From contig JAVJRG010000012.1 in the NCBI GenBank assembly GCA_040218535.1, positions 1,488,001-1,552,000 of the forward strand: a stretch of DNA of 64,000 nucleotides, read 5' to 3'. Position 1 is the first letter of the stretch. Every line of letters starts with the position of its first letter. Origin of the DNA: Lacipirellulaceae bacterium. GTDB taxonomy: Bacteria > Planctomycetota > Planctomycetia > Pirellulales > Lacipirellulaceae. Under the pieces are notes generated by a model. It saw nothing but the letters and a program-made list of their open reading frames with translations, did not search any database and was not told where the DNA came from. A program made the translations under genes and the position numbers. Below are positions 45,492 to 54,660 of the stretch, one piece after another.

Positions 45492-46517
45492 ATGGCCCTG
45501 ATTGTCTTACGTTGTGTGTTCATCCTCGTTGCGGCGGGGCTTGGCGTGCAGTTGATTCAATCAGATTCCCTGCCCAAAGAGCCCTACATCCCCTGGGCAG
45601 TGATCGGCGGGATGATTCTACTCGCCGGTTTGGTGATTGGCGTTGATGTTTGGGCGCGAAAGAAACGCCTCGACACGATCACGGCGGTCTACTTCGGTCT
45701 GCTGATCGGGTTGTTTCTCACCTACGTCCTGAAGATCGCCCTCAGCCCCGTCCTCTTGCCCGACTCGCCCGTGACGACTTGGGCGACCTTGGTACTTGGC
45801 ATGGTGCTGTGCTATTCGTGCATCAGTATTCTGATGCAAACGAAGGATGACTTTCGCTTCATCATTCCCTATGTGGAGTTCGCCAAAGAGATCAAAGGCC
45901 TGAAGCCTTACGTTCTCGACACGAGCGTGGTGATAGACGGACGCATCGCCGACGTGGTCGACACGCGGATGATCGACAATCAGTTGATTATGCCGCAGTT
46001 CGTGATTGCTGAGCTTCAGGCGATTGCTGACTCCAGCGAGAAGCTCCGTCGCGGGCGAGGTCGGCGTGGTCTGGACATCCTCAATCGCTTGCGTTCTGAC
46101 CCAAAAGTCGACTTGGTGATTTACGATCGCGAACTTCCCCAGTTCGCGGGCCAGCCAGTCGATCAGAAACTGGTGCTGCTGGCGAAACATCTTGAGGGCA
46201 AAGTCGTCACCAACGATTACAACCTGAACAAAGTTGCGAAGCTTCACGAGGTTGGAGTCATCAACCTGAACGACATTTCCAACGCGCTCAAGCCGATCTT
46301 CCTGCCTGGGGAGTCGCTGGAAGTGCGGATCATGAAGCCGGGCGAGGAAAGTGGCCAAGGCGTCGGGTATCTTGAAGACGGCACGATGGTCGTCATCGAA
46401 GGGGGCCGCGAACACGTGGGCGAAAACGTCGCGGCCACCGTCAGCAGTGTGCTGCAAACCAGCGCAGGCCGTATGGTTTTCGGTCGCTACGAACGCAACG
46501 GCAGTGGCGGGTCGTAG
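45492..46517 (+). CDS. Membrane protein with PIN and TRAM domains
   Basis: The 341-residue protein has four transmembrane segments (about 5-22, 36-53, 65-85, 93-112), then a PIN-like nuclease domain beginning VLDTSVVIDGRIADV with acidic sites continuing at VTNDYNLNKVAKLHEV, and a C-terminal TRAM RNA-binding domain (from about 270, VRIMKPGEESGQGVGYLEDGTMVVIEGG). This is the YacL/PIN-TRAM architecture. The likely role is RNA binding or cleavage at the membrane. ATG 45492 begins the first hydrophobic segment. It is a stand-alone gene 157 nt after the dGTPase-like gene. Confidence 0.92.
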   Translation: MALIVLRCVFILVAAGLGVQLIQSDSLPKEPYIPWAVIGGMILLAGLVIGVDVWARKKRLDTITAVYFGLLIGLFLTYVLKIALSPVLLPDSPVTTWATLVLGMVLCYSCISILMQTKDDFRFIIPYVEFAKEIKGLKPYVLDTSVVIDGRIADVVDTRMIDNQLIMPQFVIAELQAIADSSEKLRRGRGRRGLDILNRLRSDPKVDLVIYDRELPQFAGQPVDQKLVLLAKHLEGKVVTNDYNLNKVAKLHEVGVINLNDISNALKPIFLPGESLEVRIMKPGEESGQGVGYLEDGTMVVIEGGREHVGENVAATVSSVLQTSAGRMVFGRYERNGSGGS

Positions 46518-46654
46518 CGGTTGTGCGGGCTGGTCGCGTCTGAAGAACTTCTCGCGAGCCTTGGGCAGCATTAGCGCCTCGGTCGTACCCCCACCACGAG
46601 CTATTCTTTTTAAGAAAGTGCACCGTTTCTGCGCGCGAATTGAAGAGTTCCCCG

Positions 46655-48103
46655 ATGACTGTCAGCACCCAAACACAGAATCAAAATTCGTCAACAACCG
46701 ACTCGCAAGACGGGCTCATTCGCCTCTCGGAAGTGATCGCCTCGCTCTCCTATGCGCTCGACATCACCGAAGGCCAGCCCCAAGGCCACGCGGCACGGAC
46801 CTGCGTGATCGGAATGCGGATCGCGCAGCAGATCGACCTACCAGCAATCGACCAGTCGGCTCTCTTTTACGGGTTGCTTCTCAAGGACCTCGGCTGCAGC
46901 AGCAATGCGGCGAAAATGTGTTACCTGTTCGGTGCCGACGATCGGACCGTCAAACACGACATCAAGACTATCGACTGGCCGAAGATGTCCGCGAGCATGA
47001 AGTTCGTCCGCAATGCGGTCGCGCCTGGTGCAGGCAGTTTAGAAAAACTGATGAAAATCGTGTCGATGGCTCTTCAGGGACCCAGCGGTCCGAAGAAGCT
47101 CGTCGAAACACGTTGCGAACGGGGTGCCCACATTGCCCGCCAGTTGGGTTTTACCTCTCAGACGGCTACCGCAATTCATCAACTGGATGAACACTGGAAC
47201 GGCAAAGGACACCCTCAGGGGCTCAAAGGGGAAGAGATCTCTCCCATCGCTCGCATTATGGGGCTCGCGCAGACGGTCGAGGTTTTCTACAGCCAACAGG
47301 GCCTCAAGGCAGCGCTCGACATTGCCCAAGAGCGAAAAGGTCGATGGTTCGAACCTGCACTGGTGGATGCCCTGTTTGCTTTGAAAGACGACCACGAATT
47401 CTGGCGGGCAGTTTCGGCACCCAATCCCGACCGTTTGGTTTCGAAATACGAACCGCCCGATGAACTCATGCATGCCGACGAAGATCAATTCGACAAGATC
47501 GCTGAAGCCTTCGCGTCGGTCGTCGATGCCAAGAGTCCTTGGACTTCACGCCACTCGATGGGCGTTTCTGAGATCGCTGTTGGAATCGGCGAGGTACTGG
47601 GCCATTCCCGCGAAGAGTTACGCGTTATTCGTCGCATGGGACTTCTGCATGATGTGGGGAAACTGGGCGTCTCGAACACGGTACTCGACAAGCCGGGCAA
47701 GCTGACCGACGATGAATTCGCCCAAATGAAGAAGCACACCTTCCACACGCAGCAGATCCTCAGTCGTGTGCATAGCCTGGGTGATCAGGCCGATCTTGCT
47801 GCCGCTCATCACGAGAAACTCAACGGACGGGGCTATCACTTGGGGATCGAGAGCGGCACACTGCCCCAATCGGCCCGACTGCTAGCAGTGGCCGACATTT
47901 TCGAGGCTCTCTCTGCCAAGCGACCATACCGCGACGGAATGCCAATCGAGAAGATCAAGAGCATCATGGGCGGCGACGCCGGCACGGCCATTTGTGCTGA
48001 TTCTTACGCAGCCATGCTCACGTGGCTTGAACGGGGCCGATTCTCCAATCGCATGGAGAAGCAGCTTGAAGCAATCGATGCTCTGCTGAGCCAGCTTGAC
48101 TAG
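46655..48103 (+). CDS. HD-domain phosphohydrolase, HD-GYP-like
   Basis: The 482-residue protein has two HD-like parts. The N-terminal one (residues about 40-215) keeps HAARTCVIGMRIA but has LLKDLGCSSNA in place of HDxGK and looks degenerate. The C-terminal one has HSMGVSEIAVGIG, LLHDVGKLGVSN, HHEKLNGRGYH and DIFEALSAKRPYR, the pattern of HD-GYP phosphodiesterases that hydrolyse cyclic di-GMP, though the GYP tripeptide reads GYH. It may hydrolyse cyclic di-GMP or bind it. ATG 46655 follows GAAGAG. It is a lone gene 138 nt after the PIN-TRAM gene. Confidence 0.83.
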   Translation: MTVSTQTQNQNSSTTDSQDGLIRLSEVIASLSYALDITEGQPQGHAARTCVIGMRIAQQIDLPAIDQSALFYGLLLKDLGCSSNAAKMCYLFGADDRTVKHDIKTIDWPKMSASMKFVRNAVAPGAGSLEKLMKIVSMALQGPSGPKKLVETRCERGAHIARQLGFTSQTATAIHQLDEHWNGKGHPQGLKGEEISPIARIMGLAQTVEVFYSQQGLKAALDIAQERKGRWFEPALVDALFALKDDHEFWRAVSAPNPDRLVSKYEPPDELMHADEDQFDKIAEAFASVVDAKSPWTSRHSMGVSEIAVGIGEVLGHSREELRVIRRMGLLHDVGKLGVSNTVLDKPGKLTDDEFAQMKKHTFHTQQILSRVHSLGDQADLAAAHHEKLNGRGYHLGIESGTLPQSARLLAVADIFEALSAKRPYRDGMPIEKIKSIMGGDAGTAICADSYAAMLTWLERGRFSNRMEKQLEAIDALLSQLD

Positions 48104-48258
48104 CAAAGCTTTTCCGACCGCTAAAGTTGCCCTCGCTTTTGTAGTGCGTTCCCCCTCATTTGGGCTGTTCTCGCTAGTCCAACCCGCACGATGTTGTTGA
48201 TTAGTGCAAGTGGAACAGAAGTCGTTCCCGTAGACGACACAGCGATTGAGGCAGCAAG

Positions 48259-49311
48259 ATGGGCACTTTTAGGCGGTGGTGCGCGGTGTTCGCACTCGGA
48301 GTAATCGTACAGGCTTCGACAGTTCATGCGGTACAACCAGTCCCGCTCTTTGAGGATCCAGGGACACCCGAGGCTTTCACAACGGCAACTATTGTCGACC
48401 TACCCACCACGATTGTCAAAGACGAAAACTTCACGCCCATCGCCTATTGCGATTCCGCCTGCAACGATTCCTCCGGGGGCGTAGCCGGATGCTGGGCCGG
48501 TGATGGTTACAACTGGCGAGACACCTTGAGCCTGTTCCTTGGCTACGAAGGCTCCAAGCAGCCGCAAGACTTTGGCGTGAATGCTCACTTCGGCGGTCGG
48601 ACAGCCATCAACTGGGGCGTGCCGCTTGTTGAGGACTGGGGGCTTGGTTTCCAAATCGGTTCAGCCATCAACGCGAGTTCCAATGCCGTGCAGGTGAATG
48701 AACGCGTCGAAGGCAATTCTTCCCGGACGCAAAGCTTTACCACCGTCGGCCTGTTTCAGCGCTTAGACAACGGCCTGAAGTGGGGCGTCGCCCACGACTT
48801 CCTCTATCAGCGCTACTACGACGACTTCACGCTTTCGCAGTGGCGCGGCTACTTCGGCTATCAGCTTTCCCAGCGCAACGAAGTTGGCGTGCGGATGGCC
48901 TTTCACGAGAAGGAGGACGAAGGCTTTTTCGGAACCTCCGGCGTGCAGCTACGCGCGATCGACCAAGGAAGCGTCTACTGGCGGCATACGTTCCAGCAGG
49001 GCGCACAGCTTGGCTGCTGGTTTGGTGTAGCTGAGGGGCACAACGAGCCCAACATCGCGCTCGGCGATCTGCCGCGACAGAATGGTGTTTTCGCCTACGG
49101 CTCTGATGTGTTCTGCCCGATCACTGACCGCATGGCACTGTTCGGCGAGGCGAACTTTCTGACGCCGGCGGACACGGGAACCGTCGACGCTTTCCTAGGG
49201 GTTGAAATCTTCCCCTGGGGCGGAGCCCGTCGCGGGCGAAGCCGTCGGTTCTCACCCGTGCAATCGGTTGGCGGTAACACGAGCATGTCGGTCGACTTGC
49301 GACGGCTGTAA
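48259..49311 (+). CDS. Putative outer-membrane beta-barrel protein, planctomycete type
   Basis: The 350-residue exported protein has a signal peptide (WCAVFALGVIVQASTVHA), a linker with four Cys, then a barrel-like series of amphipathic strands (DTLSLFLGYEGSKQP, GLGFQIGSAINASS, GVAHDFLYQRYYDD, GYFGYQLSQRNEVGVRM, SVYWRHTFQQGAQLGCW, MALFGEANFLTPAD and VDAFLGVEIFPWG). DUF6666-like proteins in planctomycetes look like this, but I did not verify the name. GAGGCAGCAAG lies just before ATG 48259. It may be an outer-membrane channel or structural protein. The gene is convergent with the next one (4-nt gap). Confidence 0.65.
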   Translation: MGTFRRWCAVFALGVIVQASTVHAVQPVPLFEDPGTPEAFTTATIVDLPTTIVKDENFTPIAYCDSACNDSSGGVAGCWAGDGYNWRDTLSLFLGYEGSKQPQDFGVNAHFGGRTAINWGVPLVEDWGLGFQIGSAINASSNAVQVNERVEGNSSRTQSFTTVGLFQRLDNGLKWGVAHDFLYQRYYDDFTLSQWRGYFGYQLSQRNEVGVRMAFHEKEDEGFFGTSGVQLRAIDQGSVYWRHTFQQGAQLGCWFGVAEGHNEPNIALGDLPRQNGVFAYGSDVFCPITDRMALFGEANFLTPADTGTVDAFLGVEIFPWGGARRGRSRRFSPVQSVGGNTSMSVDLRRL

Positions 49312-49315
49312 TCAA

Positions 49316-50038
49316 CTATTGGCTACTGGCTGTCGATTCCTCAGCCTGGACCTCTGTCGCCGATTCTTCCGCTGGCTGCTCTTCGGTATCACCCTTCGCC
49401 TGTTTCGGTGGCTCCGGCTTGCCGTTGACGATCTTCCCGTGATCAATGCTGCCCTCAAGCTGTCGGAGGATGTCACCGGTGGGTTCGCGGAGGAACTTGA
49501 AGTCGTCGATCACGAACGTTTTCTTCTTGCCGTTGTCCGTGTACTGCACTTTGGCGATGCCCTTGTTCTTCCACTTCTTTTTGTCGAGCTGCGTCACCTG
49601 ATCGAACGGAACGGTTTGTCCCCAGCTTGACGTGATCGAGCTGCCATTGCCTTCGATCCATGTGCCAAGCGATCTGACTATGTGAAAAAGCAGGCCCGCG
49701 ACAATCACACCGCAGATACCCGCCATGATGAATTGCACATTGATGCTTCCTTGAGACATGCGGTGCTCGACATCGGGAGCTTCCGTGGACCAGCCTTTTT
49801 CAGCGGCCATTTCTTCCCACTCTTCGCGAAGCCCCAGTTTCTCGCCCTTCTTCTTGGCTTCTTGTTCTCGTTCCTGCAACGCAAAGAAGGCCTCCTGACG
49901 CTCGAGTTCAGCCGGGTAGCTGATGAATCCGTCCTTCAAGCAGAGTACTAGAAAGATCGTCGCTCCGATAATCATGTACCAGAAGCGTCGGTAGTATTTT
50001 GCGTCGCGTTCGGCACGAACGGTTGTGGAATCAGACAT
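49316..50038 (-). CDS. Membrane protein of unknown function with two transmembrane segments
   Basis: The 240-residue protein has a transmembrane segment at about 18-35, a highly charged helix (ELERQEAFFALQEREQEAKKKGEKL) likely forming a coiled coil, a second transmembrane segment at about 103-120, and a C-terminal domain (SSWGQTVPFDQVTQLDKKKW, KTFVIDDFKFLREPTGDILRQL) followed by an acidic Glu-rich tail. I do not recognise the family. Start at ATG 50038. It is a convergent neighbour of the putative barrel gene, so no operon clue is available. Confidence 0.65.
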   Translation of the reverse strand: MSDSTTVRAERDAKYYRRFWYMIIGATIFLVLCLKDGFISYPAELERQEAFFALQEREQEAKKKGEKLGLREEWEEMAAEKGWSTEAPDVEHRMSQGSINVQFIMAGICGVIVAGLLFHIVRSLGTWIEGNGSSITSSWGQTVPFDQVTQLDKKKWKNKGIAKVQYTDNGKKKTFVIDDFKFLREPTGDILRQLEGSIDHGKIVNGKPEPPKQAKGDTEEQPAEESATEVQAEESTASSQ

Positions 50039-50222
50039 GAATCGATGCGTTGCTGAGGAATAGAAAGGAATCCAAGAGAAACATTCAGTATGACGTTGCG
50101 CTCTGGGGCGTCAATTTGCGAGGCGGATTTACGGAGCGAGAATCGCCCTTAACGAGCAGGAATATTGACTAGAGCGGTTGTACCGATTGTCCCAATTTCG
50201 AGAACACCGTTTCGAGGACACA

Positions 50223-50287
50223 GTTTCGCCGCTGAGCTCGCTCCGCGCTTTGTTGAGGCTATCGCGGAGCAAGCACCGCGGCGAAAC
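50223..50287. repeat. Palindromic element, family D copy 2
   Basis: Left arm 50223-50247 (GTTTCGCCGCTGAGCTCG...) and right arm 50263-50287 (...GCACCGCGGCGAAAC) pair with a few mismatches. It ends 4 nt before the argS stop codon (TAA at 50292-50294) and shares the arm tips with the elements at 44092-44158 and 23299-23330. Confidence 0.82.
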
Positions 50288-50291
50288 ACGG

Positions 50292-52265
50292 TTACATCCG
50301 CTCGACGACTTCAATCCCGAGCAAATCAAGCCCACACGCGAGGGTTCGCGCCGTCAGATCACATAAGGCTAATCGACTGTTTCGCAGTTTGTCGCTTTCA
50401 GCTTTGAGCACGGGGCAATCGTTGAAGAAGACGGAGTACTTGCTTGCCAAGTCAAATAGGTAAGCCGTCAGATGATTGGGGCGATAGTCACTGGCGACAC
50501 GCGCGAGCGCTTCACTGAATTGCAGTAAGGAAAGCGCCAAGGCGCGTTCTTGCGGACTTTCGAGTTTGATCTCCGGATTGCTCTGACGCAGCGCTTCGCG
50601 ATCAACGCCCGCTTTGCCGAAAATGCTGCTCACTCGGGCGTAGCTGTACTGCATGTAGGCGGCGGTGTTGCCGTTCATGGCGAGCATCTTGTCGTAACTG
50701 AAGACGTAGTCGCTCGTACGATTATGTGCGAGGTCAGCGTACTTGATCGCCCCGATGCCGACCCGTTCTGCGACGGTGCGGCGTTCGGCTTCTGAGAGCA
50801 GTGGCTCAGAGCGTGCGTCGTCGTTTTCGCTGACGATTCTGTAGGCGCGCTTAACCGCTTCGTCGAGCAAGCCACTCAAGCCGACAGCAGTCCCCGAGCG
50901 TGTCTTGTAAGGCTTGCCGTCTTCGCCAAGCACGGTGCCGAAGCTAATGTGCTGAAGCTCTAGGTCTTTGTAGTCGTTCCAATGTCGGGTCGTGGCGAAG
51001 AGTTGCTCGAAGTGGAACGACTGGCGATGGTCCACGACGTAAAGAATCGCCTCGGGCTGCCACTCTTCGACGCGGTACTTGATCGTAGCGAGATCCGTCG
51101 TGGCGTAGAGGTACGCCCCATCCCGCTTCTGCACAATGAACGGTGCATCGTACCCTTCGAGAAAGATACACTTCGCCCCGTCGCTCAGTGTGACAAGGTC
51201 CTGCGATTCGAGACTGGCGACCGTGTCAGCCAGGCGATCGTGGTAGAAGCTCTCCCCGAGCGTGTGATCAAACTTCACTCCGAGCCGCTCGTAGATGCTA
51301 TCCATTTCAGCAAGGCACGCCGGGAGGAAGCGTTCCCAGAGCTCAAGATTCTCTCTATCACCAGCGTGCAAGGCGGCCGTTTCGGCGAGCACTTTCTGAC
51401 CGATGTCCGCATGCTCTTTGGCGACAGCAATCAGTTGGTCGTCGTGCTCCGCTTCGACCAGTTTCTCTTGCAACCCGATCAGTTCGCCTCGTCGCTCATC
51501 AAGTAGACCCTTTGCCTGACGCAGCTTCTTGGCAGCCTTCTTCTTCGCTTTCTCATCGTCAGGTAGTGGCGTGTCTTCGAGATTCTCGACGACAATCTTC
51601 TGCTGGTCGCGGGCCTGTTCGGCCGCGGGAATCTTCTTGGTCTTCAGGACGTGATATTCAACCAGGGAATTCACGAAACGGTAAAGTCGCGAGAGCTCAG
51701 CCACGGGCGTCTCAGCGAGCTTCTTCTCGTCGCCGAAGTGTTTATAACCGTACAGGATCATCCCGAACTGGGTGCCCCAGTCACCGATGTGGTTGTCGGT
51801 GATGACCCGATGGCCCAGCAACCTGAGGACGCTAGCCAGAGCATCGCCGATGACGGTCGAACGAATATGCCCCACGTGCATCGGCTTGGCGACATTCGGT
51901 GACGAGTAATCGAGTACGATCGTTCGGGGCTGGGCAGCCTTGGCGACGCCTAGACGGTCTTCGTCGGTGAGCGCTTCTTCCGCAAGTTGGACAATACGCT
52001 CGTCCTTCACTCGCAGGTTGATAAACCCGGGCCCAGCGATCTCCGGGGTTTCACACAGATCAGCAAGGTCGAGCTTCTCAACCAACTCAGTCGCAACTTC
52101 ACGCGGCGGACGACCCAATCGCTTGCCCAACGGCATGGCGCAGTTCGCCTGATAGTCGCCAAATTTGGGGTCCTGGCTGGGGAGGACCATTTCGGCCAGT
52201 TCTGGCGCGTCGAACGCTTCAAGTGTCTGCGAAAAGCGGCTGCGAAGTTCGGCGAGAAGATTCAT
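50292..52265 (-). CDS. argS: Arginyl-tRNA synthetase
   Basis: The 657-residue class Ia synthetase has the N-terminal arginyl-specific domain (ATELVEKLDLADLCETP), the HIGH-type motif SSPNVAKPMHVGHIRST near residue 115, the long insertion with VKFDHTLGESFYHDRL, the HISFGTVLGEDGKPYKTRSG block replacing KMSKS, and a C-terminal anticodon-binding DALR domain ending LLGIEVVERM. It charges tRNA-Arg with arginine in the cytoplasm. It is larger than the usual 550-590, mainly because of a charged insert around 205-260 (DDEKAKKKAAKKLRQAKGLL). A palindromic element follows its stop. Confidence 0.96.
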   Translation of the reverse strand: MNLLAELRSRFSQTLEAFDAPELAEMVLPSQDPKFGDYQANCAMPLGKRLGRPPREVATELVEKLDLADLCETPEIAGPGFINLRVKDERIVQLAEEALTDEDRLGVAKAAQPRTIVLDYSSPNVAKPMHVGHIRSTVIGDALASVLRLLGHRVITDNHIGDWGTQFGMILYGYKHFGDEKKLAETPVAELSRLYRFVNSLVEYHVLKTKKIPAAEQARDQQKIVVENLEDTPLPDDEKAKKKAAKKLRQAKGLLDERRGELIGLQEKLVEAEHDDQLIAVAKEHADIGQKVLAETAALHAGDRENLELWERFLPACLAEMDSIYERLGVKFDHTLGESFYHDRLADTVASLESQDLVTLSDGAKCIFLEGYDAPFIVQKRDGAYLYATTDLATIKYRVEEWQPEAILYVVDHRQSFHFEQLFATTRHWNDYKDLELQHISFGTVLGEDGKPYKTRSGTAVGLSGLLDEAVKRAYRIVSENDDARSEPLLSEAERRTVAERVGIGAIKYADLAHNRTSDYVFSYDKMLAMNGNTAAYMQYSYARVSSIFGKAGVDREALRQSNPEIKLESPQERALALSLLQFSEALARVASDYRPNHLTAYLFDLASKYSVFFNDCPVLKAESDKLRNSRLALCDLTARTLACGLDLLGIEVVERM

Positions 52266-52270
52266 TGAGT

Positions 52271-52363
52271 AGCTGTCAGCCGTCAGCCATCAGCTTTCAG
52301 CCTAGAAAATACAAATTGTTCAGAATCGAAAAGCTGACGGCTGAAAGCTGACAGCCGATAGCT
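52271..52363. repeat. Palindromic element, family E
   Basis: Left arm 52271-52301 (AGCTGTCAGCCGTCAGCCAT...) and right arm 52333-52363 (GCTGACGGCTGAAAGCTGAC...) pair imperfectly. It fills the gap between the argS start and the rsfS stop. A related motif repeats at about 895-925 (TTTTCAGTTGTCAG...), upstream of the LOG gene. Confidence 0.78.
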
Positions 52364-52789
52364 TTAATCCCCAAACGGTACCCGCGTCGCCCCGTTCCAA
52401 AAATCCTCAAGCGCGTAAAACTCCCGTGTTTCTTCATCGAACAGATGAATCACGACGTTGCCGTAGTCGAGCAAGATCCAACGGCTTTCGTTGTAACCTT
52501 CGATGCCCATTCGCTTGTCTTTGAGATCGTCCTCGAGCTTGTGGTCGATTTCTTCGCTCATCGCGTGCAACTGGCGGCGGCTTTTGCCGGTGGCCAGCAC
52601 GAAGTAATCGAAGACGGGCGTGATCTCGCGCATGTCGAGGATCACAATATCCTCGCCACGGTTGTCCGCCGCGGTCTGCGCAGCGGCCATGGCCAGTTGC
52701 AAACTGCGGCTTGAGGCTTCATCATCGGGAAGCGGCGTGTTGGGGCTGCTCGATTCTACGATGGCAGGTCTCGCATTCTCAGTATTCAT
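52364..52789 (-). CDS. rsfS: Ribosomal silencing factor RsfS
   Basis: The 141-residue protein has the RsfS/Iojap pattern: [74 protein letters not shown] and [13 protein letters not shown]. RsfS binds L14 of the large subunit and keeps it from joining the small one when nutrients are low. The first 25 residues are an acidic extension. ATG 52789. It lies just upstream of argS, separated by a palindrome; the two could be co-transcribed. Confidence 0.95.
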   Translation of the reverse strand: MNTENARPAIVESSSPNTPLPDDEASSRSLQLAMAAAQTAADNRGEDIVILDMREITPVFDYFVLATGKSRRQLHAMSEEIDHKLEDDLKDKRMGIEGYNESRWILLDYGNVVIHLFDEETREFYALEDFWNGATRVPFGD

Positions 52790-52900
52790 TGTTCAAAGAC
52801 GCGTCAAACGGCAGATTCTACCCCTAGAGCCCCCAACCGACGAGGGCTCAGAAGCCGTGGGAATCGCAATTATCAGCATTCAGAAAGTGAGGTTTTCGAT

Positions 52901-53374
52901 ATGGGAGATTGGCTGGAACCGGGCAAAAAAGCCCCGGCGTTTACTCTGACCGCCGATGATGGCAGCAAGGTTCGCTTGGCAGATCTCAAAGGCAGCCCGG
53001 TTGTGTTCTACTTCTATCCCAAGGACGACACCCCTGGATGCACGAAAGAGGCCTGTGCCTTTCGCGACCGTCAGAAAGAGATGAAAAAGCTTGGCGCCGT
53101 GGTCCTGGGAGTCAGCCCCGACGATGTCGAGAGCCACGGCAAATTCCGCGACAAGTACAAGCTAAATTTCCCTCTGTTGGCCGACAAAGATCACAAAATC
53201 GCCGAGAAATACGGGGCCTGGCGTGAAAAAAACATGTACGGCAAGAAGTCGATGGGCATCCAACGCAGCACCTACCTGATCGATGCCGATGGCAAGATCG
53301 CGAAGGTGTGGAAGCGAGTGAAGGTTGATGGCCACGACGAGCAGGTGATTGAGGCGATAAAGGAGCTGGAATAG
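52901..53374 (+). CDS. bcp: Thioredoxin-dependent peroxiredoxin, Bcp type
   Basis: The 157-residue protein has the peroxiredoxin motif [18 protein letters not shown] with peroxidatic Cys47 and resolving Cys52, as in the BCP/PrxQ subfamily, and [30 protein letters not shown] as usual. It reduces hydrogen peroxide and organic peroxides with electrons from thioredoxin. ATG 52901 lies 111 nt upstream of nothing on its strand and diverges from rsfS. Length is standard. Confidence 0.96.
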   Translation: MGDWLEPGKKAPAFTLTADDGSKVRLADLKGSPVVFYFYPKDDTPGCTKEACAFRDRQKEMKKLGAVVLGVSPDDVESHGKFRDKYKLNFPLLADKDHKIAEKYGAWREKNMYGKKSMGIQRSTYLIDADGKIAKVWKRVKVDGHDEQVIEAIKELE

Positions 53375-53381
53375 CGAAAAC

Positions 53382-53512
53382 GTAGGCAGCCGGAGCCGCG
53401 ATTCCCCGGTAGCCGCAGCCCCAGCATCTTAAGTTATGGCGGCTGCCGGGGAGTTGCTCTAAGGCGATCCTGCCCTTGTGCTCCGGCAGGCTGTTAGCCT
53501 GCGGCTGCCTGA
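53382..53512. repeat. Compound palindromic element, family C copy 2
   Basis: Begins with TAGGCAGCCGGAGCCGCG and ends with CAGGCTGTTAGCCTGCGGCTGCCTGAG; internal parts (GGTAGCCGCAGCC, GGCGGCTGCCGGGG) add two further nested hairpins. End sequences match the elements at 26410-26504 and 59570-59645. It lies 7 nt after the bcp stop. Confidence 0.75.
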
Positions 53513-53905
53513 GCATGCACGCAAAATCGGCACGCACTGCCCTGACTTATGCTAGCGAGCGGCTCTCGCTATTCGGCCAAGTCACGCTTGCCAGCATTTC
53601 CTGGCGAAACTTTGACTGCAAATCCGATTGGCGCGAAGTTTGCTTTGCAGTTTTTCCAGGGAATTAGAAACTCATGTTTGCGGTCCACCGCGATTCGGGT
53701 AGGTTTGATCATGTGCTGATTGAACCTGCTAAGGCGATGTGAGTCACTCGATTCCTTGCAGGGCGAACCGAACCCTCCCGCCCTGCGTAGCATCCTGTAG
53801 ACCTCACGTTTAGCCGCAATAAGGATTTCTCCGAATCCCCGCAAACCTTCATTAGTTTCCGTGCTTTTGAGGGTAATGCAGGCAAGATCAGCATCCACCT
53901 AGCGA

Positions 53906-53939
53906 CCCGTCGGCGACTTCCCCTCCCTCCGCCGACGGG
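53906..53939. terminator. Perfect 10-bp stem before a T-rich tract, possible terminator
   Basis: CCCGTCGGCG (53906-53915) and CGCCGACGGG (53930-53939) are exact reverse complements with a 14-nt loop; CTTTTTCGC follows 11 nt later. The distance to the T-run is longer than normal for a Rho-independent terminator, so the role is uncertain. Confidence 0.3.
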
Positions 53940-53999
53940 CTCGCTGGGCTTTTTCGCGATCCTCAGGGCATTCACCCTTGAGTACCCACGAACCCTGTG

Positions 54000-54449
54000 A
54001 TGCGAGCCTTGTCTATGCGATTGAGCTACCAATCCGAACTTGATAAGCAATCCCGCCTCGACACTCTCGCCCTCACAATGATCGCCTCTCAATCTCTCGA
54101 TACCCTATCTCTCCGTGCTGGCTCAGCACGTACTGAAGCCGCCATACTCCTGGAACGGGTACGTGAGTTTCTCCGCTCAAAGTCGAGCTCCAGCGGGGCA
54201 CTTCCGCTGAAGGCACAGATCATTCCGCTGAATGCTGCCGGTGAGCCCTGCCCTCCGCGCGAAGTTGAGCTTCGCGACTTCAACGAGCGAGGCTTAACGT
54301 TCGATCATCCCCGTCCCATCAAAGGTCGGCGAGCGAAGCTCGTCTTCGACGATTCTCGCTTCGGCAAGCTCAACGCCGAAGTTGACCTCTCCTGGTGCCG
54401 CTACCTGCCCGGTGGCCGCTACACGAGCGGCGGACGTTTTGTGGGTTAG
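54000..54449 (+). CDS. Small protein with possible PilZ-like domain
   Basis: The product of 149 residues starts MRALSMRLSYQSELDKQ and continues with a helical N-terminal half, then PLKAQIIPLNAAGEPCPPREVELRDF-type strands, NERGLTFDHPRPIKGRRAKLVFDD and VDLSWCRYLPGGRYTSGGRF. The pattern (short strands, a D-x-N/S-x-x-G turn, a V-x-W/S-C strand, ending in G-G-x-F) looks like a PilZ domain but lacks the canonical RxxxR start. PilZ proteins bind cyclic di-GMP; here binding is doubtful. No clear ribosome site precedes 54000 (GTG 53997 is equally possible). Confidence 0.5.
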   Translation: MRALSMRLSYQSELDKQSRLDTLALTMIASQSLDTLSLRAGSARTEAAILLERVREFLRSKSSSSGALPLKAQIIPLNAAGEPCPPREVELRDFNERGLTFDHPRPIKGRRAKLVFDDSRFGKLNAEVDLSWCRYLPGGRYTSGGRFVG

Positions 54450-54660
54450 CCGCTTGCGGCTTAGCCGTGCGAGGGGAATCTGTGCGAGGCGCAGGCGCAG
54501 GCTAGCAACACTCTAGGCCTCCTTAAATTTTGACAAGGCCCTCAGCCACCGCTTACACTGAAGCTCCGTCGGCAAGTTGCAACCGGAACGTGACTTGCCA
54601 CTTCTCTCGCGGGGAGGACACGCTTTTCGGGTTCTCGATTTGAACCCAAGGAGGCATCGG

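Larger units (their letters stand above)
53375..53999. other. Gene-free interval with a compound palindrome and hairpin
   Basis: The first 140 nt hold a compound palindromic element (53382-53512). From about 53540 to 53900 I see no convincing protein gene; a minus-strand frame of 109 codons has no recognisable motif. A 10-bp perfect stem (CCCGTCGGCG at 53906-53915, CGCCGACGGG at 53930-53939) stands before CTTTTTCGC. The rest might carry an undetected small RNA, but nothing matches known families. Confidence 0.4.

Noticed and set aside
45618-46571. 317-codon minus-strand open frame
   Set aside because: Antisense to the PIN-TRAM gene; the real gene has clear motifs on the other strand.
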